Assembly: GCA_026418695.1 (NCBI GenBank)
Contig: JAOAAU010000009.1
Location: 124,001-188,000, forward strand
DNA length: 64,000 nt
Direction: 5' to 3'
From: Clostridia bacterium
GTDB taxonomy: Bacteria; Bacillota; Clostridia; Acetivibrionales; JAFADI01
A program made the translations under genes and the position numbers. The notes beneath the pieces were generated by a model that worked only from the letters and a program-made list of their open reading frames with translations, was not told the DNA's origin and searched no databases. This document shows positions 52,398 through 60,999 of the stretch, piece by piece. Position 1 is the stretch's first letter. Every line of letters starts with the position of its first letter.

Positions 52398-53747
52398 GTG
52401 GGAAGGTTATTTGGTACGGACGGTGTTAGAGGTGTTGCCAATCTTGAATTAACTGCAGATTTAGCATATAAATTGGGTCAAGCCGGTGCGTACGTTTTGA
52501 CGGCGGAGACCAAGCACGTGCCTAAGATTCTCGTTGGAATGGATACAAGAATTTCGGGGGATATGCTGGAGTCAGCTCTGGTTGCCGGAATTTGTTCCGT
52601 GGGTGCTGAGGCGATTTGCCTGGGAGTATTGCCTACTCCTGCGATTGCTTTTCTTACTCGCTTCTATAATGCCGATGCGGGGGTTGTAATTTCTGCATCG
52701 CACAATCCTGCTGAATTCAATGGAATCAAATTTTTTAACAATATGGGCTACAAACTTCCGGATGCTATTGAGGACAGGATTGAAGCGATCATTCTCGATC
52801 AGGCGGAAGAACTGCCAAAGCCTACAGGTAAGGATCTTGGTTTTAAGAGTGAAAGGGATACGGCGAAGGATGACTATGTAAACTTTGTGAAAGGTACCGT
52901 AGAGGGTGACTTGAAAGGTTTGAAGATTGCCATCGATTGTGCTAACGGTGCATCTTATGAAGTTGCTCCCGTAGCATTGTTCGACCTTGGCGCCGAAGTC
53001 AGTGTCATCAGCAATGAACCTGATGGAATCAATATCAACAAAGGCTGCGGGTCGACTCACCTTGGAGAACTCCAGAAGTTTGTCGTTGAAACGGGCGCTG
53101 ATCTTGGATTGGCTTTCGATGGAGATGCAGACAGGGTTCTGGCTGTAGATGAAAAAGGGAATCCGATTGACGGGGACCAGATCATGGCGATCATCGGTCT
53201 GGAGCTTAAGAAAAAAGGTAAACTGAACCATGATACCATCGTGGCTACGGTGATGAGCAACCTTGGATTTGATATTATGGCAAAAAAAGAAGGCCTCAAA
53301 ATAGAGAAGACCAAAGTCGGTGACCGATATGTTCTTGAGGAGATGCTCAATAAAAATTATGTTTTAGGCGGAGAACAGTCCGGTCATATCATTTTTCTCC
53401 AGCATAATACCACTGGAGATGGCCTGCTGACTGGAGTACAATTGGCAAAAGTATTGAAAGATTCCGGCAAGAAAATGTCAGAACTGGCTTCCATTATGCA
53501 GATCCTTCCTCAGGTATTGAAGAATGCAAAGGTTAGCAATGCCAAGAAACACTGCTATATGGAGGATGAAGTCATCGCAAGCATGTGTAAAGAACTTGAG
53601 GATGAGTTCCATGGAGAGGGAAGAGTACTGATCCGGCCTTCAGGGACTGAACCGCTTGTGCGTGTAATGATTGAGGGAAAAGATCAGGACTACATAACCA
53701 AAAGAGCGGTTGAATTGGTAAAAGTTATTGAGGAAAGACTGGGATAA
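52398..53747 (+). CDS. glmM: Phosphoglucosamine mutase
   Basis: Converts glucosamine-6-phosphate to glucosamine-1-phosphate for UDP-GlcNAc and peptidoglycan. The N-terminal [14 protein letters not shown], active-site phosphoserine Ser101 in [14 protein letters not shown], metal loop [13 protein letters not shown], sugar loop [10 protein letters not shown] and phosphate loop [15 protein letters not shown] are intact. 449 residues. GTG 52398 follows AAGGGGG. GlmM is also known to restrain CdaA in Firmicutes, and the two share this locus. Confidence 0.97.
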   Translation: MGRLFGTDGVRGVANLELTADLAYKLGQAGAYVLTAETKHVPKILVGMDTRISGDMLESALVAGICSVGAEAICLGVLPTPAIAFLTRFYNADAGVVISASHNPAEFNGIKFFNNMGYKLPDAIEDRIEAIILDQAEELPKPTGKDLGFKSERDTAKDDYVNFVKGTVEGDLKGLKIAIDCANGASYEVAPVALFDLGAEVSVISNEPDGININKGCGSTHLGELQKFVVETGADLGLAFDGDADRVLAVDEKGNPIDGDQIMAIIGLELKKKGKLNHDTIVATVMSNLGFDIMAKKEGLKIEKTKVGDRYVLEEMLNKNYVLGGEQSGHIIFLQHNTTGDGLLTGVQLAKVLKDSGKKMSELASIMQILPQVLKNAKVSNAKKHCYMEDEVIASMCKELEDEFHGEGRVLIRPSGTEPLVRVMIEGKDQDYITKRAVELVKVIEERLG

Positions 53748-53752
53748 TATTA

Positions 53753-53785
53753 TTGAGGCAAGGGATTCCTTGCCTCAAATTTTAC
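53753..53785 (+). terminator. Terminator of glmM
   Basis: TTGAGGCAAGG (53753-53763) / CCTTGCCTCAA (53768-53778), followed by ATTTTACCTTT. Confidence 0.85.
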
Positions 53786-53787
53786 CT

Positions 53788-53817
53788 TTGACATTTTTGT
53801 TAGATTATGCATATAAT
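53788..53817 (+). promoter_or_regulatory. Promoter of the glmS ribozyme transcript
   Basis: TTGACA (53788-53793), 18-base spacer, TATAAT (53812-53817), about 100 bases before the ribozyme cleavage site. Confidence 0.75.
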
Positions 53818-53925
53818 ATCATCAGGTGGCTTAAAATTTACTATATAGAAAGGTGGGATGCGAAACAAATCAAAGCTTGGGTATATAAGTGAATCATAGA
53901 AGATTATTTAGAATTATGGATGAAA

Positions 53926-54095
53926 AGCGCCAGGACAGAGGACGACTCTGTTGACGAGGAGAAGGAAGCTACACAATCAACTCCCGGTTGATAAGGTAGT
54001 ATCGAAAGATTCGGCGGATACCTTCCGGTTGGTCACAATCGATAAGACTTCATAAAAACTGCAGGTGACTGCAAAACAAAGTGAGTCAGGGTGAC
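53926..54095 (+). ncRNA. glmS ribozyme/riboswitch
   Basis: Matches the glmS ribozyme in order: AAAAGCGCCAGGAC (cleavage expected between A53926 and G53927), GTTGACGAGGAGAAGG, TATCGAAAGATTCGGCGGAT, ACCTTCCGGTTG, then AAACTGCAGGTGACTGCA and AACAAAGTGAGTC. Glucosamine-6-phosphate acts as cofactor for self-cleavage, exposing the message to degradation and lowering GlmS. An extra hairpin (GCTAC...GGTAG) appears between GAAGGA and TATCGAA. The 3' boundary is approximate. Confidence 0.95.
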
Positions 54096-54674
54096 AATTC
54101 CAAATAATCACATCTTAATTCATTACCTTTTCAAAATGATTCAATTGAATACAGACAGTAAGTTTGTGAATGACTTACAGCTTAAGTTTTTTGCGCCTTT
54201 TTCACAATGGATGGAAGTTTGACGGCTTTCTTATGCCTTTTTATGTTCGATTCTACATCCAGAGGAATTGAAGTGCGAAGAACGGTGTTAATCTACTGCC
54301 CCTGAAATGCTAAATGTTCATTGGGAAGAGCATCGTTGTTTATGCTTTTTATTCTATGAAAAATACAATAAGGGGAAAACAGTACATCAAGCCAGTAATT
54401 TTTGATTTGGGTAGAAGGCTGTTCAGAAACGAGGCGCTTGATTTCGTGGTATGGGCTAGGCTCAGGGATGCATAGCATTGAAACAGGATCGGAAATAGAG
54501 ATCGTGTTCCAAAGGGATTGATACAGATGAGTTTTGTCATACATAACAGGGGCCAATGAAAAATTTCAAAGTGACAAGTTGAAAGCCGATTATGCCGCGG
54601 ATTTTGTGAAGGAAATCAGAAAAATTATTTTTTGTAATTTAAAATTTGAGATTAATTAAAGGAGAGGTTGTATT
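54096..54674. other. Long spacer between the glmS ribozyme and glmS
   Basis: About 580 bases. The minus strand has an open frame at 54293-54556 (87 codons, TTG or ATG 54544 start) with a second overlapping minus frame at 54349-54540. Neither has a ribosome-binding site or a family I recognise. The overlapping frames hint at a decayed gene, possibly mobile, but no terminal repeats were seen. GGAGAGG at 54661-54667 serves glmS. Confidence 0.4.
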
Positions 54675-56498
54675 ATGTGTGGAATCGTCGGATATATTGG
54701 AGATAAAACTGCAACACCGATACTTATCAATGGTTTAAAAAAGTTGGAATACAGGGGCTATGACTCCGCGGGTGTTGCAATCTATGATAGTGAGGATTTG
54801 AAAGTAGTCAAGTGCAAGGGAAGACTTGCATGCCTCGAAGATAAAGTAAATGTTGAGAATCTGGAGGGGAAAATAGGGATCGGACATACGAGATGGGCAA
54901 CCCATGGCGAACCCAATGATGTAAATTCCCATCCTCATTTGAGTCATTCAGGGAAAATCGCGGTTGTTCATAATGGAATTATTGAAAACTATATGAAGCT
55001 CAAGGAGTTCCTTCAGAGTCAGGGTTATGAATTCAGATCCGAAACAGATACTGAGGTTATCGCGCACCTTGTCGACTATTACTACAAAGGGGATCTTGTG
55101 AAGGCTGTTATGGAGACCGTGGATGAATTGGAAGGTTCTTATGCATTGGGTGTTATCTGCAAAGATTGTGATGATAAGTTTGTCGCAGCCAGAAAGGATA
55201 GTCCGCTCATTGTTGGACTTGGAAAAGGAGAAAATTTCATTGCTTCCGATATTCCCGCAATCCTTGAACATACAAGGGACATCTACATTCTTGAAGACAA
55301 GGAAGTGATTGTGTTAACCAAGGATGAAGTTAAGGTGTATGACAGCTTGGGTGCAGAAGTAAAGAAGGAGATTTTCCATGTGAACTGGGATGTTTCCTCC
55401 GCGGAAAAAGGCGGCTATGAGCATTTCATGATGAAAGAAATGTTTGAAGAACCCAAGGTGATCAGAGATACGATTAACCCAAGAATTAAAGATGGAAAAA
55501 TAGTGCTGGATAATATTAAGCTGACAGCGGAAGACCTGAAGAATATTGATAAAATCTATATTGTTGCCTGTGGTACAGCTTGCCATGCCGGAGTTGTAGG
55601 TAAATACGTCATTGAAAAGCTTGCAAAAATCCCTGTAGAAGTTGATGTTGCATCAGAATTCAGATACCGCGATCCGTTGGTCAGCGATCGAAATCTGGTT
55701 ATTATCATCAGCCAGTCCGGTGAGACGCTGGATACGCTTGCAGCATTAAGAGAAGCAAAACGAAGAGGAGCAAGGATTCTTTCCATCGTAAATGTTGTTG
55801 GAAGTTCTATCGCAAGAGAGTCCAACGATATCCTTTATACCTGGGCAGGTCCGGAAATTGCAGTTGCATCGACAAAGGCTTATAATACCCAGCTTGCAGC
55901 CATTTATCTTGTAGCCCTTGACCTTGCCTATAAGAAAGGGCAGATCGATGATAAGGAATTGGGAAGAATTATTGAAGCATTAAAAGGCATCCCGGATTCA
56001 GTGGATAAGGTTCTTGCGAATAAGGAAGTCATCCAGAAATTTGCTTCCAGACACTATAACGCCAAGAGCATCTTCTTTATCGGAAGAGGTTTAGATTATG
56101 CACTGTCCATGGAAGGTTCGCTAAAGCTGAAAGAAATCTCCTACATTCACTCTGAAGCGTATGCTGGCGGTGAATTGAAGCACGGAACCATCGCATTGAT
56201 TGAAAAAGGGACTTTGGTGGTTTGTCCGATCACTCAGGACACCCTGGTGGATAAAATGGTCAGCAATATTAAGGAAGTAAAAGCAAGAGGTGCCGTTGTC
56301 ATGGCCATCACGCAGGAGAAAAATACCGAAATTGAGAAGTCTGCGGATATCGTGGTGACTATTCCAGATGTGGATCCATTGGTTGCTCCGGTGGTTGCGG
56401 TAACTCCACTGCAGCTGTTTGCCTACTACATGGCCATTGAAAAGGGCTGCGACGTAGATAAACCACGAAATTTGGCGAAATCTGTAACAGTAGAGTAG
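54675..56498 (+). CDS. glmS: Glutamine-fructose-6-phosphate aminotransferase (isomerizing)
   Basis: Makes glucosamine-6-phosphate, first step to UDP-GlcNAc. Cys2 of MCGIVGYIG is the glutaminase nucleophile, with RWATHGEPNDVNSHPH and GSYALGV in the glutaminase half (about 1-225). Two SIS domains follow (VACGTACHAGVV, SQSGETLDTLAAL, SEAYAGGELKHGTIALIE) and the C-terminus ends PRNLAKSVTVE. 607 residues. It ends the cdaA-cdaR-(FAD)-glmM-glmS block and is controlled by the ribozyme. Confidence 0.98.
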   Translation: MCGIVGYIGDKTATPILINGLKKLEYRGYDSAGVAIYDSEDLKVVKCKGRLACLEDKVNVENLEGKIGIGHTRWATHGEPNDVNSHPHLSHSGKIAVVHNGIIENYMKLKEFLQSQGYEFRSETDTEVIAHLVDYYYKGDLVKAVMETVDELEGSYALGVICKDCDDKFVAARKDSPLIVGLGKGENFIASDIPAILEHTRDIYILEDKEVIVLTKDEVKVYDSLGAEVKKEIFHVNWDVSSAEKGGYEHFMMKEMFEEPKVIRDTINPRIKDGKIVLDNIKLTAEDLKNIDKIYIVACGTACHAGVVGKYVIEKLAKIPVEVDVASEFRYRDPLVSDRNLVIIISQSGETLDTLAALREAKRRGARILSIVNVVGSSIARESNDILYTWAGPEIAVASTKAYNTQLAAIYLVALDLAYKKGQIDDKELGRIIEALKGIPDSVDKVLANKEVIQKFASRHYNAKSIFFIGRGLDYALSMEGSLKLKEISYIHSEAYAGGELKHGTIALIEKGTLVVCPITQDTLVDKMVSNIKEVKARGAVVMAITQEKNTEIEKSADIVVTIPDVDPLVAPVVAVTPLQLFAYYMAIEKGCDVDKPRNLAKSVTVE

Positions 56499-56519
56499 AA
56501 AATGTAGATAAGTTGAAAA

Positions 56520-56568
56520 TTATGCCTCTTTATGGTAGCGTTTACCATGAAGGGGCATTTTTGTTTTA
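56520..56568 (+). terminator. Terminator of glmS
   Basis: Long imperfect stem ATGCCTCTTTATGGTA / TTACCATGAAGGGGCAT, loop GCG(T), followed by TTTTTG. Confidence 0.88.
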
Positions 56569-56634
56569 CTGCATCCAGTGCCCTAAACTTTCAGTAAATA
56601 GATAAACAAATATACTATACCAGGAGGGACAAAC

Positions 56635-57363
56635 GTGGAAAACGCTAATCCAAACTTATTATCCAGTAACTCTTTTCGTAACAACAAGTCTTTAAGCAAA
56701 GCTATTATGATCTTTGTTGCTTTTGTCATACTTCTAGACATTATCGCAGTTTTTAGTGGACTTATGGAAATCTCTCTGGTGTCTCAGGCCAAGGAGGGTG
56801 TTCAGATCAGTCAGACTGCTGCTGACGGCAATGATGCCAGACAGGGAATCATAGGGATTTTTCAGATGGTCTTAACACTGGTATTCTTTATTTTATTCCT
56901 GGTTTGGGTCAACCGGTCCAATAAGAATCTCGCCCCTTTAGGAGTATCTTACAAGCAGTTCTCTTCAGGATGGGCTGTCGGATGGTTTTTTGTTCCCATA
57001 GCGAATATCTATAAACCCTATAGAGTAGTGAGCGAAATTTGGGATAGTTGCAGCAGTATTCGTGTCAGTGTCAATGGAGTCAATTTTACGCAGAAAACAC
57101 CGGGCGGCATTGTCGGACTATGGTGGGGAATGTGGTTGTTATCGAATTTTGCAGGACAGCTTGCATTCCGTTTAACCATGAGGGCGGGCACGATGAATAC
57201 GATTTATGCTGCCAGTGTTGTGAGTGTAATCTCCGATATAACCAGTATTATTAGTGAATTTGCATCCGCGTATTTGGTTTACAAGATTACTTCGCTGCAA
57301 ATTGAAAAGCATAACAGCTTGCAGACGAGTGAACAGCCTGAAGGGATTCCAAATGCAAATTAG
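56635..57363 (+). CDS. DUF4328-like membrane protein
   Basis: 242 residues with about five helices (near 22-45, 75-95, 115-130, 155-175, 185-210). The region WVNRSNKNLAPLGVSYKQFSSGWAVGWFFVPIANIYKPYRVVSEIW is the DUF4328 hallmark, here split over short motifs SSGWAVGWFFVP and ANIYKPYRVV. The C-terminal tail is polar. GTG 56635 follows AGGAGGG. Function unknown. Confidence 0.82.
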   Translation: MENANPNLLSSNSFRNNKSLSKAIMIFVAFVILLDIIAVFSGLMEISLVSQAKEGVQISQTAADGNDARQGIIGIFQMVLTLVFFILFLVWVNRSNKNLAPLGVSYKQFSSGWAVGWFFVPIANIYKPYRVVSEIWDSCSSIRVSVNGVNFTQKTPGGIVGLWWGMWLLSNFAGQLAFRLTMRAGTMNTIYAASVVSVISDITSIISEFASAYLVYKITSLQIEKHNSLQTSEQPEGIPNAN

Positions 57364-57514
57364 ACAATACAGTCGATGACAGGAGATAGAAGATTAGCTT
57401 TAGAACTGTTTGAACAAAGAAAAATACATGAAGTTCAATCCTTCCTAATATTGCATTTGACAGTTGCATCAATTCAGATTATAGTGTCAAAGGCACAAAG
57501 GAGGAGTTGATATC

Positions 57515-58066
57515 TTGAGTACAGAGCTAGTTTTGCAATTAGTAATGATTGTGTTGATTAATGCCGTCAGTAACACACTGGGGACATTGAAGAATATCTT
57601 TAGCGCTAAAAAGTTTTTAAAGCCGTTATATATCGTTACTTTTATAGATGCTGTCATTTTTGCAACCATCATGAAGCAGATCGCTTCAGGGAATGGTGTG
57701 TATTTCATTGTGGCCTTTGCGGTAGGTAAGGTTTTGGGAGCTTTTATAGCGGATTTCATCGAATGTAGAATTGCGTTGGGAATTCTGGAAATCGACCTTT
57801 TTGTTACAGATAAGGTTAAAATGAAGACTATCGGCGATGCACTCCGTAAAAAAGGCTATAGTGTAAATACTTTCATTACCTATGGGCTGAAGGGCTCAAA
57901 AAGGTATAAAGTTGAGGTTAATCTTCTCAGAAAAGAGTTTGGAGAGTTTAAAGAATTGCTGAAAAAACATGACAATATCAATCCTACCTTTACATTAAAG
58001 GAGATTAACGGGATCAACGGAAAGATCAAGATCGGAAATGCCCTTAAATATAGTAAAGCATCATAA
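57515..58066 (+). CDS. UPF0316 membrane protein (DUF5698 + DUF2179)
   Basis: 183 residues: three N-terminal helices (about 3-25, 35-55, 62-85) containing NAVSNTLGTLKNIFSAKK and FIECRIALGI, then a soluble DUF2179-like domain (about 95-175) with VFV-type strands and GYSVNTFITYGLKGSKR. TTG 57515 follows AAAGGAGGAG at 57498-57507. The DUF2179 domain recurs in several Firmicute membrane proteins as a likely ligand-binding unit; function unknown. Confidence 0.85.
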   Translation: MSTELVLQLVMIVLINAVSNTLGTLKNIFSAKKFLKPLYIVTFIDAVIFATIMKQIASGNGVYFIVAFAVGKVLGAFIADFIECRIALGILEIDLFVTDKVKMKTIGDALRKKGYSVNTFITYGLKGSKRYKVEVNLLRKEFGEFKELLKKHDNINPTFTLKEINGINGKIKIGNALKYSKAS

Positions 58067-58088
58067 AACGAGGTAGCTCGTTTGTAAA

Positions 58089-58131
58089 AAAGCCTATCCA
58101 ATGGATTGAACATTCACTGGATAGGCTTTAA
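58089..58131. terminator. Terminator between convergent genes
   Basis: AAAGCCTATCCA (58089-58100) / TGGATAGGCTTT (58118-58129) with an AATG/CATT inner pair. Confidence 0.9.
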
Positions 58132-58132
58132 T

Positions 58133-58810
58133 TTATTCACTGTCTAACAACTCAACAACTTTGTTTTCCCTCAGCAACTGTGCAAATTCCTTCGAGTCTG
58201 CAGGACACTCGGATAAAACAATTCCACCCAAAGCAAGATCCTCTTTTTGATGAAAATCTGATCCAGATAACATCTTGAGTTTATTCTCTTTCGCAAAGCC
58301 CAAAGCGCGGTGATTCTTGGAATTATGCCGCGGATTGCCGTTAAACACTTCAACACCATCCAGAAGCTTGGGGTCTGCCGGAGCAACCCAGGATCTATAT
58401 GGATGAGCTTGATATATCAGAATTGAACGATCTTTAACAAACTCTCTAAACTTTTTTAGTCCCAATTCATAAAGTCTCGGATGCTCCTTCAGAAAAACCT
58501 CGTCAATCCCATAAACAAGGTAATCATTAAAGCTTTCATCAAAGCACAGTTCTATGCCAAGTATCACTTTAAGGCCGATCCTCTGTCCTTCCTCATAAGC
58601 GTTTCTATATCCTTCAAGAAAGATATCCACTTTTTCTGCCCAGTTCTTTGTTTTTATGGAATTAAACACACTGCTGCAATAGTGATCAGTAATAACAATG
58701 CCATCATAACCGGCATGCTTATAAAGCCTTGCAACCATGGCTCCGTCAATCCTGCCGCAGGGGCTTGTTTCTGATGTGTGCACGTGGGTATCAAATCTAT
58801 ATAAACTCAT
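58133..58810 (-). CDS. PHP-domain metal-dependent phosphoesterase
   Basis: 225 residues with PHP motifs: FDTHVHTSETSPCG (motif I), VITDHYCS (motif II), GIELCFD (motif III with metal-ligand Glu), IYQAHPYRS and SGSDFHQKEDL (motif IV). Such proteins hydrolyse phosphates such as nucleotides or histidinol phosphate; here there is no partner gene to guide the choice. The start ATG lies just after AGGCAAT, a weak site. Confidence 0.88.
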   Translation of the reverse strand: MSLYRFDTHVHTSETSPCGRIDGAMVARLYKHAGYDGIVITDHYCSSVFNSIKTKNWAEKVDIFLEGYRNAYEEGQRIGLKVILGIELCFDESFNDYLVYGIDEVFLKEHPRLYELGLKKFREFVKDRSILIYQAHPYRSWVAPADPKLLDGVEVFNGNPRHNSKNHRALGFAKENKLKMLSGSDFHQKEDLALGGIVLSECPADSKEFAQLLRENKVVELLDSE

Positions 58811-58979
58811 ATTGCCTCCGTAATTTGCGTATTATCCTTTATATTAAACCAATGAAATAGTAAATTCAACTTGAAAGATTGATCAGCTCTATAGAATTGA
58901 GTTACTAATTCTGGTAACATAAATACGTGTGCGGATTATAAAGATTAAAAATCATTATATCAATGGATGGTGAGATAAA

Positions 58980-59489
58980 ATGAGTGAGATGAATGAAAAA
59001 TGTAATGAGCAATTTATCGGGAAGTCTCCTAAGGTTTCTGAAGTGGAGATGACCGAATTGGTACTTCCCAATGATACAAACTTGCTGGGGAATCTGCTGG
59101 GCGGAAAGATGATGCATTGGATTGATATCGCTGGGGCTATGGCCGCACAACGACATTCAAACAGAATTGTTGCAACGGTTTCTGTAGACAGCCTGGAATT
59201 CAGGCACCCTATCAGGATGGGGGATATGGTGATCCTAAGAGCAAAGCTTACATGGGTCGGAAGATCCTCCATGGAGGTTGTAGTAAAAGCATATTCCGAG
59301 AATATCAAATCCGGAACAGTAACACTTACCAATAAGGCGTACTTAACTTTTGTGGCATTGGATGACGATCGTAAACCGGTTCAGGTACCGCCGCTTCTGC
59401 CTGAAACAGAACAGGAGAAAAGTGATTTCATAGAAGCTGAGAAGAGACGAAGCGAAAGGTTAAAGAAGAAAAATCAGAATAGTATGTAG
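58980..59489 (+). CDS. Acyl-CoA thioesterase, hotdog fold
   Basis: 169 residues with the cytosolic acyl-CoA hydrolase pattern: PNDTNLLGNLLGGKMMHWIDIAGAMAA (Asp and Asn of the active site), VSVDSLEFRHPIRMGDMV and NKAYLTFVALDD. It hydrolyses acyl-CoAs and resembles the YkhA/YciA group. ATG 58980 follows GATGGTGAG. The C-terminal tail is lysine-rich. Physiological substrate unknown. Confidence 0.9.
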   Translation: MSEMNEKCNEQFIGKSPKVSEVEMTELVLPNDTNLLGNLLGGKMMHWIDIAGAMAAQRHSNRIVATVSVDSLEFRHPIRMGDMVILRAKLTWVGRSSMEVVVKAYSENIKSGTVTLTNKAYLTFVALDDDRKPVQVPPLLPETEQEKSDFIEAEKRRSERLKKKNQNSM

Positions 59490-59611
59490 CTCTGTCTTAA
59501 TATACTTGTTCACTGACGAAGTCTTTAGTGGATAAAAAGAATTATAAGATATGTACGTAAAATAATTCAGATACGAATAGAAATATTGGGAAGGATGGTG
59601 CAGCGGTATTT

Positions 59612-60412
59612 ATGAGGAATGACTGGTTCAAAATCAAACAAATAACAAAAAGTATCTATGCAATTGATGACCGTGGTGAAGATATCCTATATCTTGTCGT
59701 TGGTAAGGAAAAAGCTCTTTTGGTTGATACCGGCTGGGGTGTAGGTAATCTTAAAAAGGTGGTTTCAACAATCACGGATTTACCGCTGATCGTAGTAAAT
59801 ACCCATGGCCACCCTGATCATGTGAGTGGAGACTATCAATTTTCTGAAATACATATTGCTGAAGGCGATGTGCCTGTTCTTCAACAAAGCTTTAAGGAAG
59901 AGAATCGGCGATGGGCGCTGGAGAATGTATTGCGCGGACCTTTCCCGGATGATTTTTCAGCTGAACAATGGCTGTATTCAGAACTTCCGAATATTATTCC
60001 CATAAAGGATAAACATCTATTTGATTTGGGAAATAAAATCATTGAAGTCATTGAAGTACCAGGCCATTCGCCAGGGTGTATTGTTCTGATAGATCATGAA
60101 GAAAGGGTTTTGTTTTCAGGAGATTCCATACTTAAGGGGTACACCTGGCTGCACCTTGACCACTCGACAACTTTAAGCAAGTATTTATTGAGCTTAAAGA
60201 AACTTAAAACAGAAATGAGCAAGTTTGATGCCATATTGCCGGCACATAGCGATTTTCCTTTACAAGCTGAGATAATCAGCGAATTCATTTCAGGAGCTGA
60301 AGATATTCTGGAAGGAAGAAGGAAAGGCATCGCTCATCAGACGTTTGCCGGAGATGGATTGCTGTGTACTTTTGGAAGCTGCGGCATCGTATACAACAGC
60401 AGCAGGTTATAG
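59612..60412 (+). CDS. MBL-fold metallo-hydrolase, glyoxalase II-like
   Basis: 266 residues; metal site VVNTHGHPDHVSGDYQF (about 66-82), a further ligand in EVPGHSPGCIVLID and Asp in LFSGDSILKG, with a C-terminal ILPAHSDFP. This layout is that of the general MBL/glyoxalase II-like group rather than a proven lactamase. It is next to a BlaI/BlaR1-type cassette, but a terminator at 60446 separates them, and no TACAnnTGTA box lies upstream. Substrate unknown. Confidence 0.87.
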   Translation: MRNDWFKIKQITKSIYAIDDRGEDILYLVVGKEKALLVDTGWGVGNLKKVVSTITDLPLIVVNTHGHPDHVSGDYQFSEIHIAEGDVPVLQQSFKEENRRWALENVLRGPFPDDFSAEQWLYSELPNIIPIKDKHLFDLGNKIIEVIEVPGHSPGCIVLIDHEERVLFSGDSILKGYTWLHLDHSTTLSKYLLSLKKLKTEMSKFDAILPAHSDFPLQAEIISEFISGAEDILEGRRKGIAHQTFAGDGLLCTFGSCGIVYNSSRL

Positions 60413-60445
60413 ATTTCAGTTTTTTAGTCGAAGAAACATATCAAA

Positions 60446-60492
60446 ACGGCTTATAAAGCAGGAAGAAACCTTTTATAAGCCGTCAAATTTTA
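60446..60492 (+). terminator. Terminator of the MBL gene
   Basis: ACGGCTTATAAA (60446-60457) / TTTATAAGCCGT (60472-60483), then CAAATTTTAT. Confidence 0.8.
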
Positions 60493-60549
60493 TAATAGAT
60501 CCTTCTGAAATTTGTACTCATTCATTCCTATATAATTCCAAATGAATTA

Positions 60550-60604
60550 TTGACATTTTTCCTCTACAAGTGTAGAATGTTTATGAATTCTACACTTGTA
60601 GAGG
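60550..60604 (+). promoter_or_regulatory. BlaI-type promoter/operator
   Basis: TTGACA (60550-60555), 17-base spacer, TAGAAT (60573-60578). Two 18-base arms, 60561-60578 and 60587-60604, are perfect reverse complements (core CTACAAGTGTAG / CTACACTTGTAG). Each arm carries a TACAnnTGTA box typical of BlaI/MecI operators; the first fills the spacer and overlaps the -10, the second lies just downstream. Two dimers could bind and block the promoter of the following operon, an autoregulatory layout. Confidence 0.85.
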
Positions 60605-60614
60605 AGATGTTGTA

Positions 60615-60995
60615 ATGAAAAAAATGCCAAAAATATCCGATGCTGAATGGCAGGTCATGAAGGTTTTATGGGAGGGCGCTCCCATGACCTCCAGCGAAAT
60701 CGTTGAAAAACTGAAACCTTTAACCCACTGGAGCCCGACCACAATTTATACACTGATTACAAGACTGGTAAATAAAAAGGCGGTAGAAATTGATGCCGGA
60801 TATTCCCCATATATTTGTAAACCCTTGATTTCCCAAAACGAGGTTAGAAAAGAAGAGAGCAAATCCTTCCTGAAAAAAGTGTATGACGGATCTCTGAACC
60901 TGATGCTGACCAACATGGTAGATGATGAAAAACTATCGGACAATGAAATCGAAGAGCTTAAGAAGATTCTGGACAATATGAAGGATAGAAGGTGA
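60615..60995 (+). CDS. BlaI/MecI/CopY-family transcriptional repressor
   Basis: 126 residues: N-terminal winged helix (about 5-75) with ISDAEWQVMKVLWEGAPMTS, LKPLTHWSPTTIYTLITRLVNKKAV, and a C-terminal dimerisation region with the cleavage-prone area near residue 100 (NLMLTNMVDDEKLSDNEIEEL). GAGGAGAT precedes the ATG. Its operator lies directly upstream. In classical systems the protein is cleaved when the membrane protease is activated, relieving repression. Confidence 0.93.
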   Translation: MKKMPKISDAEWQVMKVLWEGAPMTSSEIVEKLKPLTHWSPTTIYTLITRLVNKKAVEIDAGYSPYICKPLISQNEVRKEESKSFLKKVYDGSLNLMLTNMVDDEKLSDNEIEELKKILDNMKDRR

Positions 60996-60999
60996 AGAG

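Noticed and set aside
54293-54556. Minus-strand frame in the glmS spacer as a real gene or transposase
   Set aside because: It starts with TTG or a late ATG, has no ribosome-binding site and matches no family I know; a second frame overlaps it. Listed only as part of the spacer.
59612-60995. MBL hydrolase and BlaI as a beta-lactam resistance operon
   Set aside because: A terminator lies between them, the MBL protein looks glyoxalase II-like and lacks a BlaI box upstream, and no penicillin-binding domain is present in the BlaR-like protein.
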